This document shows positions 23,850 through 34,866 of a stretch of 64,000 nt of DNA, in pieces. Under the pieces are notes generated by a model. That model ran no database searches and was not told where the DNA came from. It saw only the letters and a list, made by a program, of their open reading frames with translations. The DNA is from Amphiura filiformis. Its lineage: Eukaryota > Echinodermata > Ophiuroidea > Amphilepidida > Amphiuridae. The DNA is taken from the NCBI RefSeq assembly GCF_039555335.1, contig NC_092647.1, positions 17,331,993 to 17,395,992 of the forward strand, given 5' to 3'. Position 1 is the stretch's first letter. Each line of letters opens with the position of its first letter. The translations under genes and the position numbers were made by a program.

Positions 23850-26800
23850 TTTTCTTATTTTACACATTTAATAGACGACTAAACAATGTACTTAAGATTG
23901 GTGTAAAATAGAGCCGACACTCAACTAATTTGTTGTTCAAATAACAGTTTCCTCTTTGCTTTGCTCAGCTGTCAGAAGCTACCCTTTTTCATTTTTTTTT
24001 CTATTTGGTTCTCTCTGTATAGGATGAATCCGAACTTTTCCTTGAAGGATGTTAATAGCGCATTCACACAAGCAGTAGATAAGTTCTGTGTTGGCCCAAC
24101 GCAAAACTTTCTCATGCTGTTTAGCGTTCATTTTTTCAAGAACGAAAGTATGGACTCTGTTCATTATGCCAGATCATTAACATGACTCTCGAGTTTTGCA
24201 ATCAAATTCTTCTGGGGTTTCTGACATCAAGTCAATTAAAAGATACCTTTGCTCATTGCATTGTTTTAGCTTTGCTACAAGAATTCAAGATATGTCCAGG
24301 TTTCACGTGTTTTGAGGCTTATTGATCAAAGACTTGTCCCATGGATTTCAAATGATAACTAAATAGTGATTTTTAAGTGTGGTTTTCGTCTCGTTACTCT
24401 GATGAAATAGGGGTTTTTAATATCAATATGACGGATATGTCCTCTATGGTGACTTCCTTTTGTGTATAAGAAGTGTCGTAACATGTTTGTCATTACCGAT
24501 TTCATTCATCAGATCATTGATGATACTGATGAGTTTTCTTACAGAAGGATCAGAATATTCAGACCTGACCCCGTTCCCTGATTGCTAGCTAGTTGAGTAT
24601 CAGACAGCACGCACCTAATGCTATAAAGGATCAACGATGTCGTTAATGTTAGGTGTGAATTGTTCGTTAAAAAGATTTTTTTGTATGTTCAGTATTGACG
24701 GATTGATACTCTCCATAAAACCATATATTTTTTGTCCTAAAGCAGTTTCTGCATGCATTTCGTTTTTTCTAAATCCAGTCATGGAATGGTAACGTTTTTC
24801 TAAATCCAGTCATGGAATGGTAACAATACGTGCAGAGATGTTGAATTGGTGGAACCATAGTTGCAAAATAAAGCGATGGTTTGTAGTCATTCGATTTTAT
24901 AATAAGCACGTTAAGCTATTACAAAATTAGGAGAGATAGCAGAAAATAGAGTTAGGAATCGTGAACAAGAGCAAATAAACAAATAATTAAAATTAAAACA
25001 GACAAACGACTTTCAGAGTAGGCGCAAACTCCAGATTTAAAAAATCGCAGAAACACCGACATGGGAATCGAACCCGCACCATATCTGGTCAAATACAGGT
25101 GTCAAGTGGTCAAGGTAGAGCTGTATAGGCCAAGTCAGTGTCCATGGAACAGTCCGGATATGATAGTTATCTTGAAGTGATGGAATTAGAATAAAAACAT
25201 TCCTAAAACTCGCATATCCATAGATGCAGATTCCAACCTGGATCAGAAGAAACATTTTAATGACTTTTTTGAAGACTATGCTTCGTATAGGTTTTTTTTT
25301 TAATAACGTACAATTTTGGCGAATTGATTTTGAAAGGTGTCTGGTGACTTTCGCTTTCATTGGTTATGGTTTTTCCACAATGGAGTTCCCTACGATCAAT
25401 ACCAAGGTGTCAGCAGCTACGACTTGACTAGAATATAATTTATATCATCGGTCCGTCTGGCATCGACAACTGTTTTGTAATGGGACGAGGGCCTGTTCGA
25501 TATATAGCCGTTATTGTAACCCATGCTCATTAGAGAAGCGGTGTGATAGGATCAAACTCTCTCTTCTGTCCTGGATCTCCCGTCATGATTGCTTGGGTTG
25601 GTTTGGTGTTACTTGTAGGCATGTCCACTAAAAATTGAAGTACTTTTAAATTGATTCAGACCTAACTTATTGGCTGGGAAATGATGAAAGAAACATTTTG
25701 GCGTTTAAATAATCTTAATCGGACGTTTCATTCCAGAGATATGGCCTTTTGAGTGTTACGGTTTTATATAGGGCTGCTAGAACATGTTAAAAAGTTAAAG
25801 TCCAAAAGGATTACTAACAGAAAGTGCAATTTTAAGGTACTTTTTCTTAATGTATTTATTAACTAGCGTTATCTGGAACATTATATTTGCTTATAACAAC
25901 ATGAAAATAAGATCATCCTGAAAATTTAATCGATTTTGTTGACATACAACAAAAAATATAAGACCTCAAAACCCATGGTTTGTTTGGTGAAACCGCAAGC
26001 ATGATCATAGATGGCCGCCATGGAAAATATCTCCATAGAGGAGATGAACAATAAGTGCATTATTTCAAATGAATGGCGGTAGTCTTAAACATTGTTCAAT
26101 CTTTTACGGTCAGCACATTTTATCTTCAAAAATTATTATATTTCATCATGGCATAAGTTTGGTAATATTAATCACTACCAATTTTGAGAAATTTGCTCCA
26201 ACTCAAAGGTTACCTTTAATACATTGAGCAATACACTGTGTGTGCATGGAAGCCATGATGGATAGCATATGAAATGGACATGGTAGTGAGAAGTGCATGA
26301 TTTGAGATGGGCCGCGGTAGGCTTAAACATTCTTAAATTTCTTAACATCCTGTACATTTTGTCTTCAAAAATAGTTACATTTTATGACTATGTAAGTTTG
26401 CTTGTCTGATTCACTCCAAATTCGGAAATAATTGCGTTTGAACACCTGTTGCACGGAATGGTGTCACTTCAACCTGTTGTAGTTCTCATCTCATTAAATT
26501 TTTCATTAAAAAAGTTGATCTCTGCATGGAGGAAGGTCCTCTCTATTTACTGACCAATCAGGAAAAAGTTTGGTTAATGTTTTCCGGTGGAATCAGGAAT
26601 TTCTTGAACCACCCTGATATAGGCCTACATTGGGATCAAAAACAAGTATGTACGCCATTTAACAGGCCTGGGATTTCTTGTATCGATCAGTTTCTCCATA
26701 GACAATACGTGTGTGAGTGCACGCACACAGTAAATGAAAAATCGTTCTACAGTGGGCATCCCTATTACTTGTTCTTCCGACACGTTTTTTGTTGTTTTAG

Positions 26801-27430
26801 TTATAAATACCATCTCCTCAAAAAAATTATTAATCATATTAGAGGAACATTCGTGTGACATTCAACAGCGCCAAAGAGTTGAGGGATTATGTATGGTCAT
26901 CGCGAGTTGCTTTTGCAGTGATATCTCAAATATCCACCAACTGGGACCCCTCGAATTTGATGTACCTGGTGATATTATGCCTGAAGTCTCTTTTATTATT
27001 CCAACCGTTCCTGTTTAGATGAAAATAACATCCTTGAATAATATTGTTAGATTGATTTGTATTTGGAAAAAAATTCAACATAATACATTGTTAATGGTGC
27101 TGATCTCGAACTGCAACAGTGAATAGTAGCTCTAAAAAATCATTGTAAATATCACGTTTGCAATAACGTTTTTGTATGATACTGTACGATATGGTATTTG
27201 TAAGTAACCTGTCCCCCTAAACAGTGCAATCCGATTGAACTTGATTTTGTAAATCTCCGTTGTATTTTATGACTTAGTGTTTTTCATACTATTGTCTATT
27301 TATATTAAAAAAAATATTGAAAACTACAGTGATACATCTGTGCTGAATTCTGTTCCGATGTCATCGATTTGTTATTTGTAAAGTCTGTTACTTTAATTTA
27401 TATTATATATAGGCCTATATATTTGTTACT
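23850..27430. other. Intronic stretch
   Basis: Contains a perfect-looking 31-32 bp direct duplication (TCTAAATCCAGTCATGGAAT) at 24761-24823 and the tRNA-like piece at 25040. The frames at 23961-24185 and 26526-26858 show no family resemblance. Confidence 0.45.
25040..25145 (-). mobile_element. tRNA-derived SINE-like fragment with B box
   Basis: The minus strand carries GGTGCGGGTTCGATTCCCAT, an excellent RNA polymerase III B box and T-arm. The 5' half (CAGCTCTACCTTGACCACTT) only vaguely resembles a tRNA D-arm and anticodon arm. It is a decayed tRNA or tRNA-derived SINE. Confidence 0.5.
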
Positions 27431-27439
27431 GCTATGCGC

Positions 27440-28728
27440 CCTTTCCTGTTTAAATCAGCGCCTTTTCGTTCCGCACGGAAGGTGTGATAAACTATAATTA
27501 TTCAAGACTTTCACAATGGATATGTCCTTGTGGATGTAGATCTGGTCGTCACAAGAAAAGATCGATCACCACAACCATTGCAAACAGAATCCCAAAATGC
27601 ACGGCGGTAAATACTTCTGGAGTTGATAAATCCAACCTTATTGAAATTACAAGAAGTGGTGAACGGCGTACCCATAATTCTCCTGGAATTCGTTTGGCAT
27701 GTTGGAATGCCAGATCTGTTAACCGTATGTGATTTTGTAATCAGCAATCAACTTGATATTTTGCTTTGACGGAAAGTTGGTTAACCGGTGACGAAAGAGA
27801 TAACCGTGCCATTGCCGACATTCAAAATACCTTGCCGTATTATCACTTTCACCACGCCCATCGTAGAAGTAGAGGACTAGCTGTTCTCATTCGTAACGGG
27901 CTGAAATCTAGTATTAAGGACACTTTTGAATTTAAATCATTGGAGTGTATGAATCTTCGTATTACGCCCGCATCCACCTGTCTTCAACTTCTTGTAATAT
28001 ATCGTCCAAAACCGATTAAAAAGAACAAGGAAGGCCTGCACTCCCATGCTTTTCTAAGAGATCTCATCAGTTCTCGGGTCACTTAGCGCTGAAAACTTAC
28101 GCATCACTGGTGATTTTAATATCCATCTTGATATGTATACCAGAAGATCGTGATACTCGTACTTTCCTCAACATCTTGGACATCCACAACTTGCAGCAGC
28201 ATATATCATATCACTGAACCGGCATCCCACACTGCAGGGCATATGCTTGACCTATTGATCTCCAGAAGAGATACTGATCTTGTTAAGATACGTCTCCTAA
28301 GGTTGAAAAGTGTCTGCCATCGGATCATTTTGTCATCAGATTCTTTGTAAAGATCATTCGTCCTGGACCTTGTACCAAGCGAGTAAAGTCCCTTCTTATT
28401 CGAAACATAATGACGCGGAATTTCGCCATGATATCCAGTCTTCATTGGACACTACGTCTTCTGTTAAGAGTCTTGAGAAAATGATCAGCGGATACTACAA
28501 TACATTATCTTATACGCTTGATTTAAACACCCCCGTGGTTGAACAAACTTTGGTACTGCGTCCTCACGTACCGTGGTATACCGACTCGCTGAGAGCCGCA
28601 AACAAGAACTGATCTCACCGTTCAGAGCAATGTGAGGAATACAAACTTCTCCTTGAAAGATCAAAAACTGAGTATCACAGCAACCAAGTTGCAGAAGCTA
28701 ATCAGCGTGATCTATTTCGGGCGGTTGA
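27440..28728 (+). pseudogene. LINE endonuclease region, truncated and frameshifted
   Basis: Plus-strand frames join into a CR1-like LINE N-terminus plus APE endonuclease. LACWNARSVN (near 27697) is the start of the domain. LTESWLTGDE (27769) is the catalytic Glu block. Then come LLVIYRP (near 27990), ITGDFNIHLD (near 28104), SHTAGHMLDLLISR (near 28225) and SDHFV. At least four frameshifts and one stop separate these blocks. It ends within LLERSKTEYH and FRAVD (28660-28728), before any reverse transcriptase, where a minus-strand LINE begins. Confidence 0.85.
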
Positions 28729-29020
28729 CCCCACCAAGTCAAGAGTGTGACCACGTTCCAAAACATGTTGAGACATTTTCAAACATGATAATATAGATAT
28801 GAAATATGCAACTTCAGATTTCGTTGGAATATCAACATGCAAATTAAAATCACCTAAAACTACTTTGTTAGCACTCATATTTACATCAGAAATTTACATC
28901 ATCAATTTCAGTCAATAGTCCTTAGTTTTGAACCCATTTAGTACAGTATACTGTGGTGGCCTATAAACTATAGTATATTCTCTCTCTAAGGTCACATTGT
29001 ATACACGTATGCAGGTGTGG
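28729..29020 (-). pseudogene. LINE endonuclease, second half, of a split element
   Basis: The minus strand reads NVTLEREYTIVYRPP, then LLTEIDDV, then after a frameshift VVLGDFNLHVDIPTKSE, then SQHVLERGHTLDLVG. This is the YRP, GDFN and LDL part of an APE endonuclease. Its first half is at 29700-30056, on the other side of an inserted RTE-like fragment. It stops at about 28729, where it meets the plus-strand LINE tail to tail. No SDH block or reverse transcriptase remains. Confidence 0.75.
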
Positions 29021-29690
29021 TTCGTATGAGAGTATGCCATCGAATGCATACTCTCATTGATGTCGTTAAGCCAGCTCGCTGCAGGTCTGCCTCTCTTGCG
29101 TTTTCCCTCAACCATTCCTTGGACAATTGTTTTCTGAAGGCAGTGATGTCTGGTGATGTGGCCAAAGTATGATAACTTTCTAGAAATGATATCGGCTCGC
29201 AAGGTCTTCTGAACTCCAAGCTCTTGAAGAACCCACTCATTTGTTTTCCTGGCAGTCCATGGAATCCTCAGGATTCGTCGATAGCACCACAGCTCAAAAG
29301 AATCCAGTCTCTTCCTGTCAGATAATTTCATCGTCCAGGATTCAGATCCATATGATGCCACAGCAAATGCTGTTGATTTTAGCAAACGAACCTTGAGGGA
29401 TGAAGGAAGTTTACTTTTCCACAGTTTGGTCAGGTTTGAGACTACACCTCGAGCTATTGCCAATCTTCGTTTTATCTCCTGGGTGCAGTCACTTTTGGTG
29501 TTTATGATGGAACCCAGAAATTCAAAGCTCTCCACCTCTTCAATGAAATCACCGTCTAAGGAAAAGTTTGCGTCTGTTTTATTTCGTCCTGCGTCTACAA
29601 TCATGACTTTCGTCTTCTTTGTGTTCAAGATCAGTCCCTCTGTTCACTTGCCGATTTTATTGCTTTCAATAGATCCATCAATTCTACACA
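29021..29690 (-). pseudogene. LINE RT C-terminal region, RTE/CFDP2-like, inserted fragment
   Basis: The minus-strand frame starting near 29628 reads NTKKTKVMIVDAG, then FEFLGSIINTKSDCTQEIKR, then ASYGSESWTMKLSDRKRLDS, then CYRRILRIPWTARKTNEWVL, then KLSYFGHITRHH, then GKRKRGRPAASWLNDI. This is the thumb and C-terminal region after YADD in RTE-like endonuclease-reverse transcriptases. About 200 codons are intact. The catalytic palm is absent, as expected for a 5'-truncated insertion. It interrupts an older endonuclease: the downstream join lies near 29021 and the upstream join near 29690. I found no clear target duplication. Confidence 0.85.
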
Positions 29691-29699
29691 TCTTAAAAC

Positions 29700-30056
29700 A
29701 TCAGTGACAATAGCATGTTCAAAAGTTATAGTTTTAGTATCAGTTCATTTGATTGAAAGTTTTTAATTTGATCTGCACATAATTCAAATTCCTCCATATA
29801 AATCAGTTTGAGTTCGTGGAATATTGAGGAAAGAGTATGATGGAGATGTGAGTTCTCCACATATAACAGGGCCGTCTTTACATAACCAGGTCTCAGTTAC
29901 AAACAGTATGTCAATGTTATTTTTAACGACAAAGTCATAAACTGAGAGGCTTTTGTTCCTAGTTGATCGGGCATTCCATAACACATCTTTCATGTGATCA
30001 TGATGAGATGAAGGGGAAATTGTGTAAAGATTGTCGGGGTTACTAAATCTGTTCAT
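29700..30056 (-). pseudogene. LINE endonuclease, first half, of a split element
   Basis: The minus-strand frame reads VLWNARSTRNKSLSVYDFVV, then NNIDILFVTETWLC, then YSFLNIPRTQTDLYGGI, and on to a FEHAIVTD-like stretch near 29700. WNARS and TETW are the first two APE endonuclease blocks. The domain resumes at 28729-29020, beyond the RTE-like insertion. Confidence 0.8.
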
Positions 30057-30185
30057 TTCAGCAAGCAGGAGAAGGTCAAATCTTTGTTCGCTCGTACAAA
30101 GATAAGTTTAGTTCAGCTTTCTTACCTCTGTGTGTGCGATAGTGGTGGGGTTTTTCTGCTAGATTTCCAAGGTTTAGAATGCGAG

Positions 30186-30371
30186 TTAATATTTCCGGGG
30201 GTAAGCAGTAAGTTGAATTGAGTAATCTAGAGTTGGAACGGAGGTGAAACAGTTCATTGCGGCTGTAGAAGCATCGGGATGGTCTCTGTTATTGGGATTC
30301 TCAGGTCCGGGGTTAGGATTGATGTTTCCAGACAATAAAAGTTCAAGGGGAAAAGTACATGATGAGGGCAT
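30186..30371 (-). pseudogene. LINE N-terminal segment with 2A-like GNINPNPGP
   Basis: A short minus-strand frame reads LLLSGNINPNPGPENPNNRD. The NPNPGP block (30303-30326) matches the position and surroundings of the LLIAGDVNPNPGP motif in the neighbouring intact LINE, with Asp replaced by Asn. It lies about 130 bases upstream (minus sense) of the split endonuclease, so it is probably the start of the same element. Confidence 0.7.
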
Positions 30372-30768
30372 TTAAGATAGCAGGATAGCGGGCAATCGAC
30401 AATAGCACGCGAAGGGTCCATGGTTGAATGAAAGCCGTCCCGAGTAAAAAATTCTAATCGTCTTCTTTATTTATACCTTCCTTCTTTCCTTGCCCCTTGC
30501 CAAAAAGCACCCGGGCTGCGTTAGTGTTGAAGGCACAGTGATTGGCTAAATCATAAATTTGAAACAAAATCATAATAAAAATCAGATGTTTGCTAATAAC
30601 ATACCCTGAAATTGATAAGCCTCAAAACGATCTACTTATTCTAAAATGACATATGTTAGTCCGTTGGTGGAGTTTGTATTTACGGACATGTTACACGCAA
30701 TTGAATGGAGCTCCATATACATCTACCCTCTACACAATTTTTGTTATTAATCATCCAATGTTAAGATG

Positions 30769-30917
30769 ATATAATAATAATAATAATATGGAAATTTATA
30801 ATGCGCAAGTATCCGTCAGAGCCGCTCACTGCGCAACAACAGGAATATGACCACAAAGGGGAACATGATGAACAGAGCAAAAACAGATATACAACATACC
30901 ATAATAAACATTCTACA
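30769..30917 (-). other. LINE 3' UTR and (TAA)n-type tail
   Basis: A short 3' UTR with GCGCATTATAAATTTCC just before a trinucleotide tail at 30771-30789. LINEs of this group commonly end in short tandem repeats instead of poly(A). Confidence 0.7.
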
Positions 30918-31861
30918 CTACAAGTCATCAGCAAAAGCGATATTAAACAGATGTGTTTTTAACAAAGATTTAAAAGAGTCCAAAGTATTACAGTTTTTAA
31001 TGTGAATTGGTAGATTGTTCCAAAGTTTAGGAGCACAAATGACAAAAGAACGGTCGCCAAAAGAGTTGCTAGATCGTGGTTCCTGAAGAAGATGACGATT
31101 GGCTAAACGAAGTCCAGTGCGCCCAGGTATATAAATGTGCAGAAGATCGGCGATATATGATGGTGCAAGTCCGTTTTGTGATTTGAAAACAAAAGTGAGG
31201 ATCTTAAATTCAATGCGTTGTTCAACAGGCAGCCAGTGCAAGTCAATTAGAATTGGAGTGATGTGCGAACGTTTCTTTGTGATAGTGATGAGGCGAGCGG
31301 CAGTATTTTGAACCAATTGCAGACGACGAAGTTGTGATTGTGGAAGACCGTACAAAAGAGAATTACATGTGTCCAAGCGAGATATTACAAGAGAATGAAC
31401 AATGAGTTTAGTTGCTTCTGTTGTGAGATATTTGCGTATCTTGCCGATGTTACGGATTTGATGATAGGCGGCTTTGAGAGTGGACGCAACTTGCAGTTTA
31501 TGAGACATGTCAGAATCAAAGATGACACCCAGATTTCGTGCATCACAAGATGGTGTAATTTGCGATTCTCCGATGACAATGTTACTAATGATGGATTTAG
31601 ATTTCTGATGTTTTGAGCCGATGATGAGAAATTCGGTTTTGGTATCATTGAGTTTAAGGAAGTTTACACGCATCCACATTCTTATTTCCTCGATGCAAAC
31701 TTCAATGCGAGCAATACTTTGAGAAGATTCAGATGGTTTAAAAGCAAAATAAATCTGGGTGTCATCTGCGTAAAGATGGAATTGCAGATTGTGCCTGCTG
31801 ACTATGTCACCAATTGGATGAGTGTAAATTGTAAACCACTGCGGCCCCAACACCGATCCTG
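30918..31861 (-). CDS. LINE reverse transcriptase, C-terminal half
   Basis: An open frame of about 310 codons begins just after the frameshift (LGPQWFTIY). It has LYADDTQIY (catalytic Asp pair), LKLNDTKTEFLI, NLGVIFDSDM, RLDTCNSLLYGLP, then LIDLHWLPVEQRIEFKIL, NGLAPSYIADLL, and near the end FGDRSFVICAPKLWNNLP. The stop lies close to 30918. The order and spacing match CR1/L2-type RTs; no RNase H is seen. Confidence 0.92.
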
Positions 31862-32455
31862 CGGTAAGCCAAATTCAAGTGAGCATGGCTCCGACATGGC
31901 GTTGCCGATGACAACACGCTGAGAACGATCGCTTAGGTATGATTTAGCCCAGGATAACGCAGTGCCACTCAAGCCAATATAATCATGCAGCCTTTTCAAA
32001 AGAATTTCTGAGTCAACAGTGTCAAATGCTGCAGATAAGTCTAACAAAATAAGAGCACAGATATCCCCACTGTTCAATGCACTCAAAATATCACTTTGGA
32101 CGCGTAACAAAGCAGTCTCAACACTATGACGTTTCTTGTAAGCAGATTGATAGCATTCTTGAAGCTGGTTTCTTTCCTGAAAATCGGATATTCTTGCTGA
32201 GACAACTCTTTCAATGAGTTTGGAAATCCAAGGCAAGTTCGACACGGGCCGATAATTTTTCAGATCATCTTGATCGAGACCCGACTTCTTAAGGAGAGGT
32301 CTAACATGCGCCTCCTTCAAAACAGCAGGGACAGAGCCAGACTGCAGGGAAGTGTTAATCAAGTGGGTGAGAGCTGGAAGGAAGATGTCAATACCTTCTT
32401 TAACAATCCATGTCGGGACAGGGTCCAATGAACAAGACTTGCTTGGAGAGTTCAT
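31862..32455 (-). CDS. LINE reverse transcriptase, N-terminal half
   Basis: After the MITE border the frame resumes with MNSPSKSCSLDPVPTW, then LKNYRPVSNLPWISKLIERV, then ALILLDLSAAFDTVD (first catalytic Asp), and ends in FGLPQ. These are the canonical RT blocks of CR1/L2 elements. Right after LPQ one base is missing (near 31861), which shifts the GSVLGP block into the next frame. RT copies the element RNA at the nicked target. Confidence 0.9.
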
Positions 32456-33085
32456 AATTGAATATATGAATACAAAAACCACCCAAGTCCATACGTTGGC
32501 CAAATTGAGTTAAGCATGGGAAATTGTTGCTATACATAGGCCTGTCATATGTATGAAAGACCAACTCAAATTCATCATCTGTGTCTATTGAGCATGTGAG
32601 AAATTGCATGTATGAAAGAACCACCCAATTCCGTGATTTGAGTCTTGTAAAACATTGATTGAAATCCAGTATGTATAAAAATCCACTTGTAACACATTCA
32701 TTGCTGGAGAGTGACTTTTGAAGAAAAAAAATGGGTTTAATAAAGGAACGTGTGTGGTTTATATTACATGGCAGAATGCTTATCAACATTATAAATACTT
32801 GTGTGCTTTATTTTGTATTATCTTACTAGTGGTAATCTCATTCCAACGTTGTTGTCTTTGTATATGATTCAAAAAACCACCCAAGTCCAAAATTTAAAAT
32901 GAACCCTACAAAGTCCCTGAAATGCTAATCGTCATACTTTATACAGTTTTATCCACTCATTTGCACGTAAAACGTACCATATTGACCAGGTAAATCTAAC
33001 TTAAGGAATTAAAATGATACACAGGTTTTTCTCTCAAAATCACTTCCCATGGACTTGGGTGGGTTTTGTATTCATGTATTCAATT
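32456..33085. mobile_element. 630-bp inverted-repeat element (MITE family A, copy 2)
   Basis: Ends AATTGAATATATGAATAC and GTATTCATGTATTCAATT, with CCACCCAAGTCCA-type subterminal repeats. It is the reverse complement of the copy at 12420-13048 over the whole length, with scattered differences. It sits between the EDEVRKII linker and MNSPSKSC of the LINE, so it moved after the LINE did. Confidence 0.92.
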
Positions 33086-34476
33086 ATTTTCCTTACTTCG
33101 TCCTCTGTTATCAAGGTAAAATGATCCAAACAGATATTCGTTGATACATCTATGCAGGTAGAGGTAACAGTTGGAGGAAACAAATCGCGAATAGTTTTGA
33201 TTTTCTTTATAAAATAGTCCGAGAACCTGTTTGCAAGAGCTTCATCAGAAGACGATTTTGGAAGAGGTGAGTCTTTGCTTCGATGAAGAAGTTTATCAAA
33301 TGTCTTGAACATCTGCTTTTGATCGTTGGCAGATTCATTTATCAGCGCGGAGTAAAAGTTGATCTTGGCATTGCACATGAGACCGATGACAAACTGCCGT
33401 TGTTCAGAATACAGTTGCCTATCAATCTCCAGCTTTGAGTGACGCCATTTCTTCTCCAGCTGTCGCCTCTTGTGCTTTGCCTCGCGTATCTCGTCATTAT
33501 ACCACGGGGAGAAAGGTCTAATTATGACAGTGCGAGTTTTAGCAGGCGCATGCATATTGAAGATGTCAGTGAGAGATTTGTTGTATTGATCAACAAGATG
33601 AGACATATCAGTGATCTCGGACAGGTTGGTCGAAAAAGCTGAGCTGCAGAAGTCAGAACAGAAGTCAGTGATGTTGATAGCCTTCAAGTGGCGGGTGGTG
33701 ATAATCTTTTTCAGTGTAGGAGGGCGATTCATGTTCAATTTGCAAGCAAGCACAAAGTGATCAGAAAATCTTTCTTTAACTTTGGTATGAGCAAGAATAG
33801 ATTCACCCTCTCTTGAGATCACTAGGTCCAACATGTGGCCCAGATAATGAGTTGGTTCAGTAACATGCTGCAACAATTCATAAGAGGAAAGAACATCAAC
33901 AAACTGAATTGTTTCAGGATCGTCAGGCACATCCATGTGGATATTGAAATCACCTGTGATGATGAGGCTTGATTTATGAAGAACATAGAAATCCATTAAA
34001 GTATGGAAATCATTGATGAAGTCATTAAATGAACAGCCTGTGCTTTTCTTCTGTGGCCGATAAATAATAACAAGGCGCAGAGATTGTGAGATATCTGAAA
34101 TTTCACAATGAATTGATTCAAAAGATTTTAATTGGTCAAATGTGTGCATAGCGATGTTCATGTTTGATCTAAACAGAAGACCCACTTCCCCACCACGTTT
34201 GGACACGCGGGGAATATGGGTGAATGTGTAACCATCAGGAGTGAAATCCGCAGTAGAATCATCAGGTTTTAGCCAAGTTTCTGTAATGGCAACCAAGTCA
34301 AATTTGTGATCTAAGATGGAGTCCACTAAAACAGCCGATTTGCTTCCAACCGACTGTGCATTTATAACACCGAGGTTCACAGATGGCATGGAAGGGGATG
34401 GAGGATTCAGAGATACGTTGCCAGGTGGGGAAGCGTTAGTATGTTTCTTAACTTGCTTTCGCCACCCAGCTCTCAC
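33086..34476 (-). CDS. LINE APE-type endonuclease domain
   Basis: About 460 codons, open from an internal Met and continuous in frame with the upstream N-terminal segment except for one TGA. APE blocks counted from that Met: NAQS at 39-42, ITETW at 64-68 (catalytic Glu 66), YRP at 139-141, TGDFN at 174-178, GHMLDL at 213-218, and SDH at 238-240. All canonical catalytic positions appear intact. The enzyme nicks genomic DNA to prime reverse transcription. The C-terminal linker to the RT ends in EDEVRKII at about 33100, where the MITE is inserted; the last residues of the frame are MITE-encoded. Confidence 0.88.
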
Positions 34477-34527
34477 ACCACGATACGTTGTACGTTTACA
34501 CTGGATACCAAGCGATTGAATGTTTTT

Positions 34528-34866
34528 TCATGTATCAAGTGACACAGGAAGATCAGTACATTGCATACTAAAAAGTTGAGCACGACTGTAAGAAATGTTC
34601 TTGTGCTTCAGAGGATCACAGTTACCAGTATTATCTGGTCCAGGGTTAGGGTTAACGTCCCCTGCAATGAGTAGTTGCAGCTGAAATGTAGCTGTACAGT
34701 TTTGGTAAAAGTGAATGTGGGAACCAAGATATTTATTATGAACAAAGTTGCCATTTCCACTATAGTATTTCACTTGATGTATAACAGCTCCATGTTGATG
34801 TTCAGTGATGCATGGGCATAGTATGACTAAAGTCAATAAAGTACTCAACTTTAGTGGATCCATCAA
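34528..34866 (-). CDS. LINE N-terminal protein segment with 2A-like motif
   Basis: 112 codons in the same frame as the endonuclease, separated from it by a single TGA (about 34525-34527). Residues 8-20 are hydrophobic, resembling a signal peptide. Residues 65-77 read LLIAGDVNPNPGP. The 2A consensus is D-V/I-E-x-N-P-G-P, where ribosomes skip the last Gly-Pro bond. Here the Glu is Asn, so skipping activity is open. The motif is followed by a short linker and then the endonuclease. 2A-like peptides are established in APE-type LINEs of sea urchin, where they separate an N-terminal product from the enzyme. Confidence 0.75.
   Translation of the reverse strand: MMDPLKLSTLLTLVILCPCITEHQHGAVIHQVKYYSGNGNFVHNKYLGSHIHFYQNCTATFQLQLLIAGDVNPNPGPDNTGNCDPLKHKNISYSRAQLFSMQCTDLPVSLDT
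34636..34659 (-). other. 2A-like ribosome-skipping motif DVNPNPGP
   Basis: Eight codons encoding D-V-N-P-N-P-G-P on the minus strand. The NPNP part is spelled AACCCTAACCCT, which is identical to two telomeric repeat units. Predicted skipping would occur between the final Gly and Pro. This rests on resemblance; the usual Glu is missing. Confidence 0.6.

Noticed and set aside
26526-26858. 110-codon plus-strand frame
   Set aside because: No domain, no splice-site support, composition like surrounding DNA, and a minus-strand frame of similar quality overlaps it.
29393-29707. 104-codon plus-strand frame
   Set aside because: Antisense shadow of the RTE-like reverse transcriptase fragment on the minus strand.
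31338-31616. 92-codon plus-strand frame
   Set aside because: Antisense shadow of the LINE reverse transcriptase.
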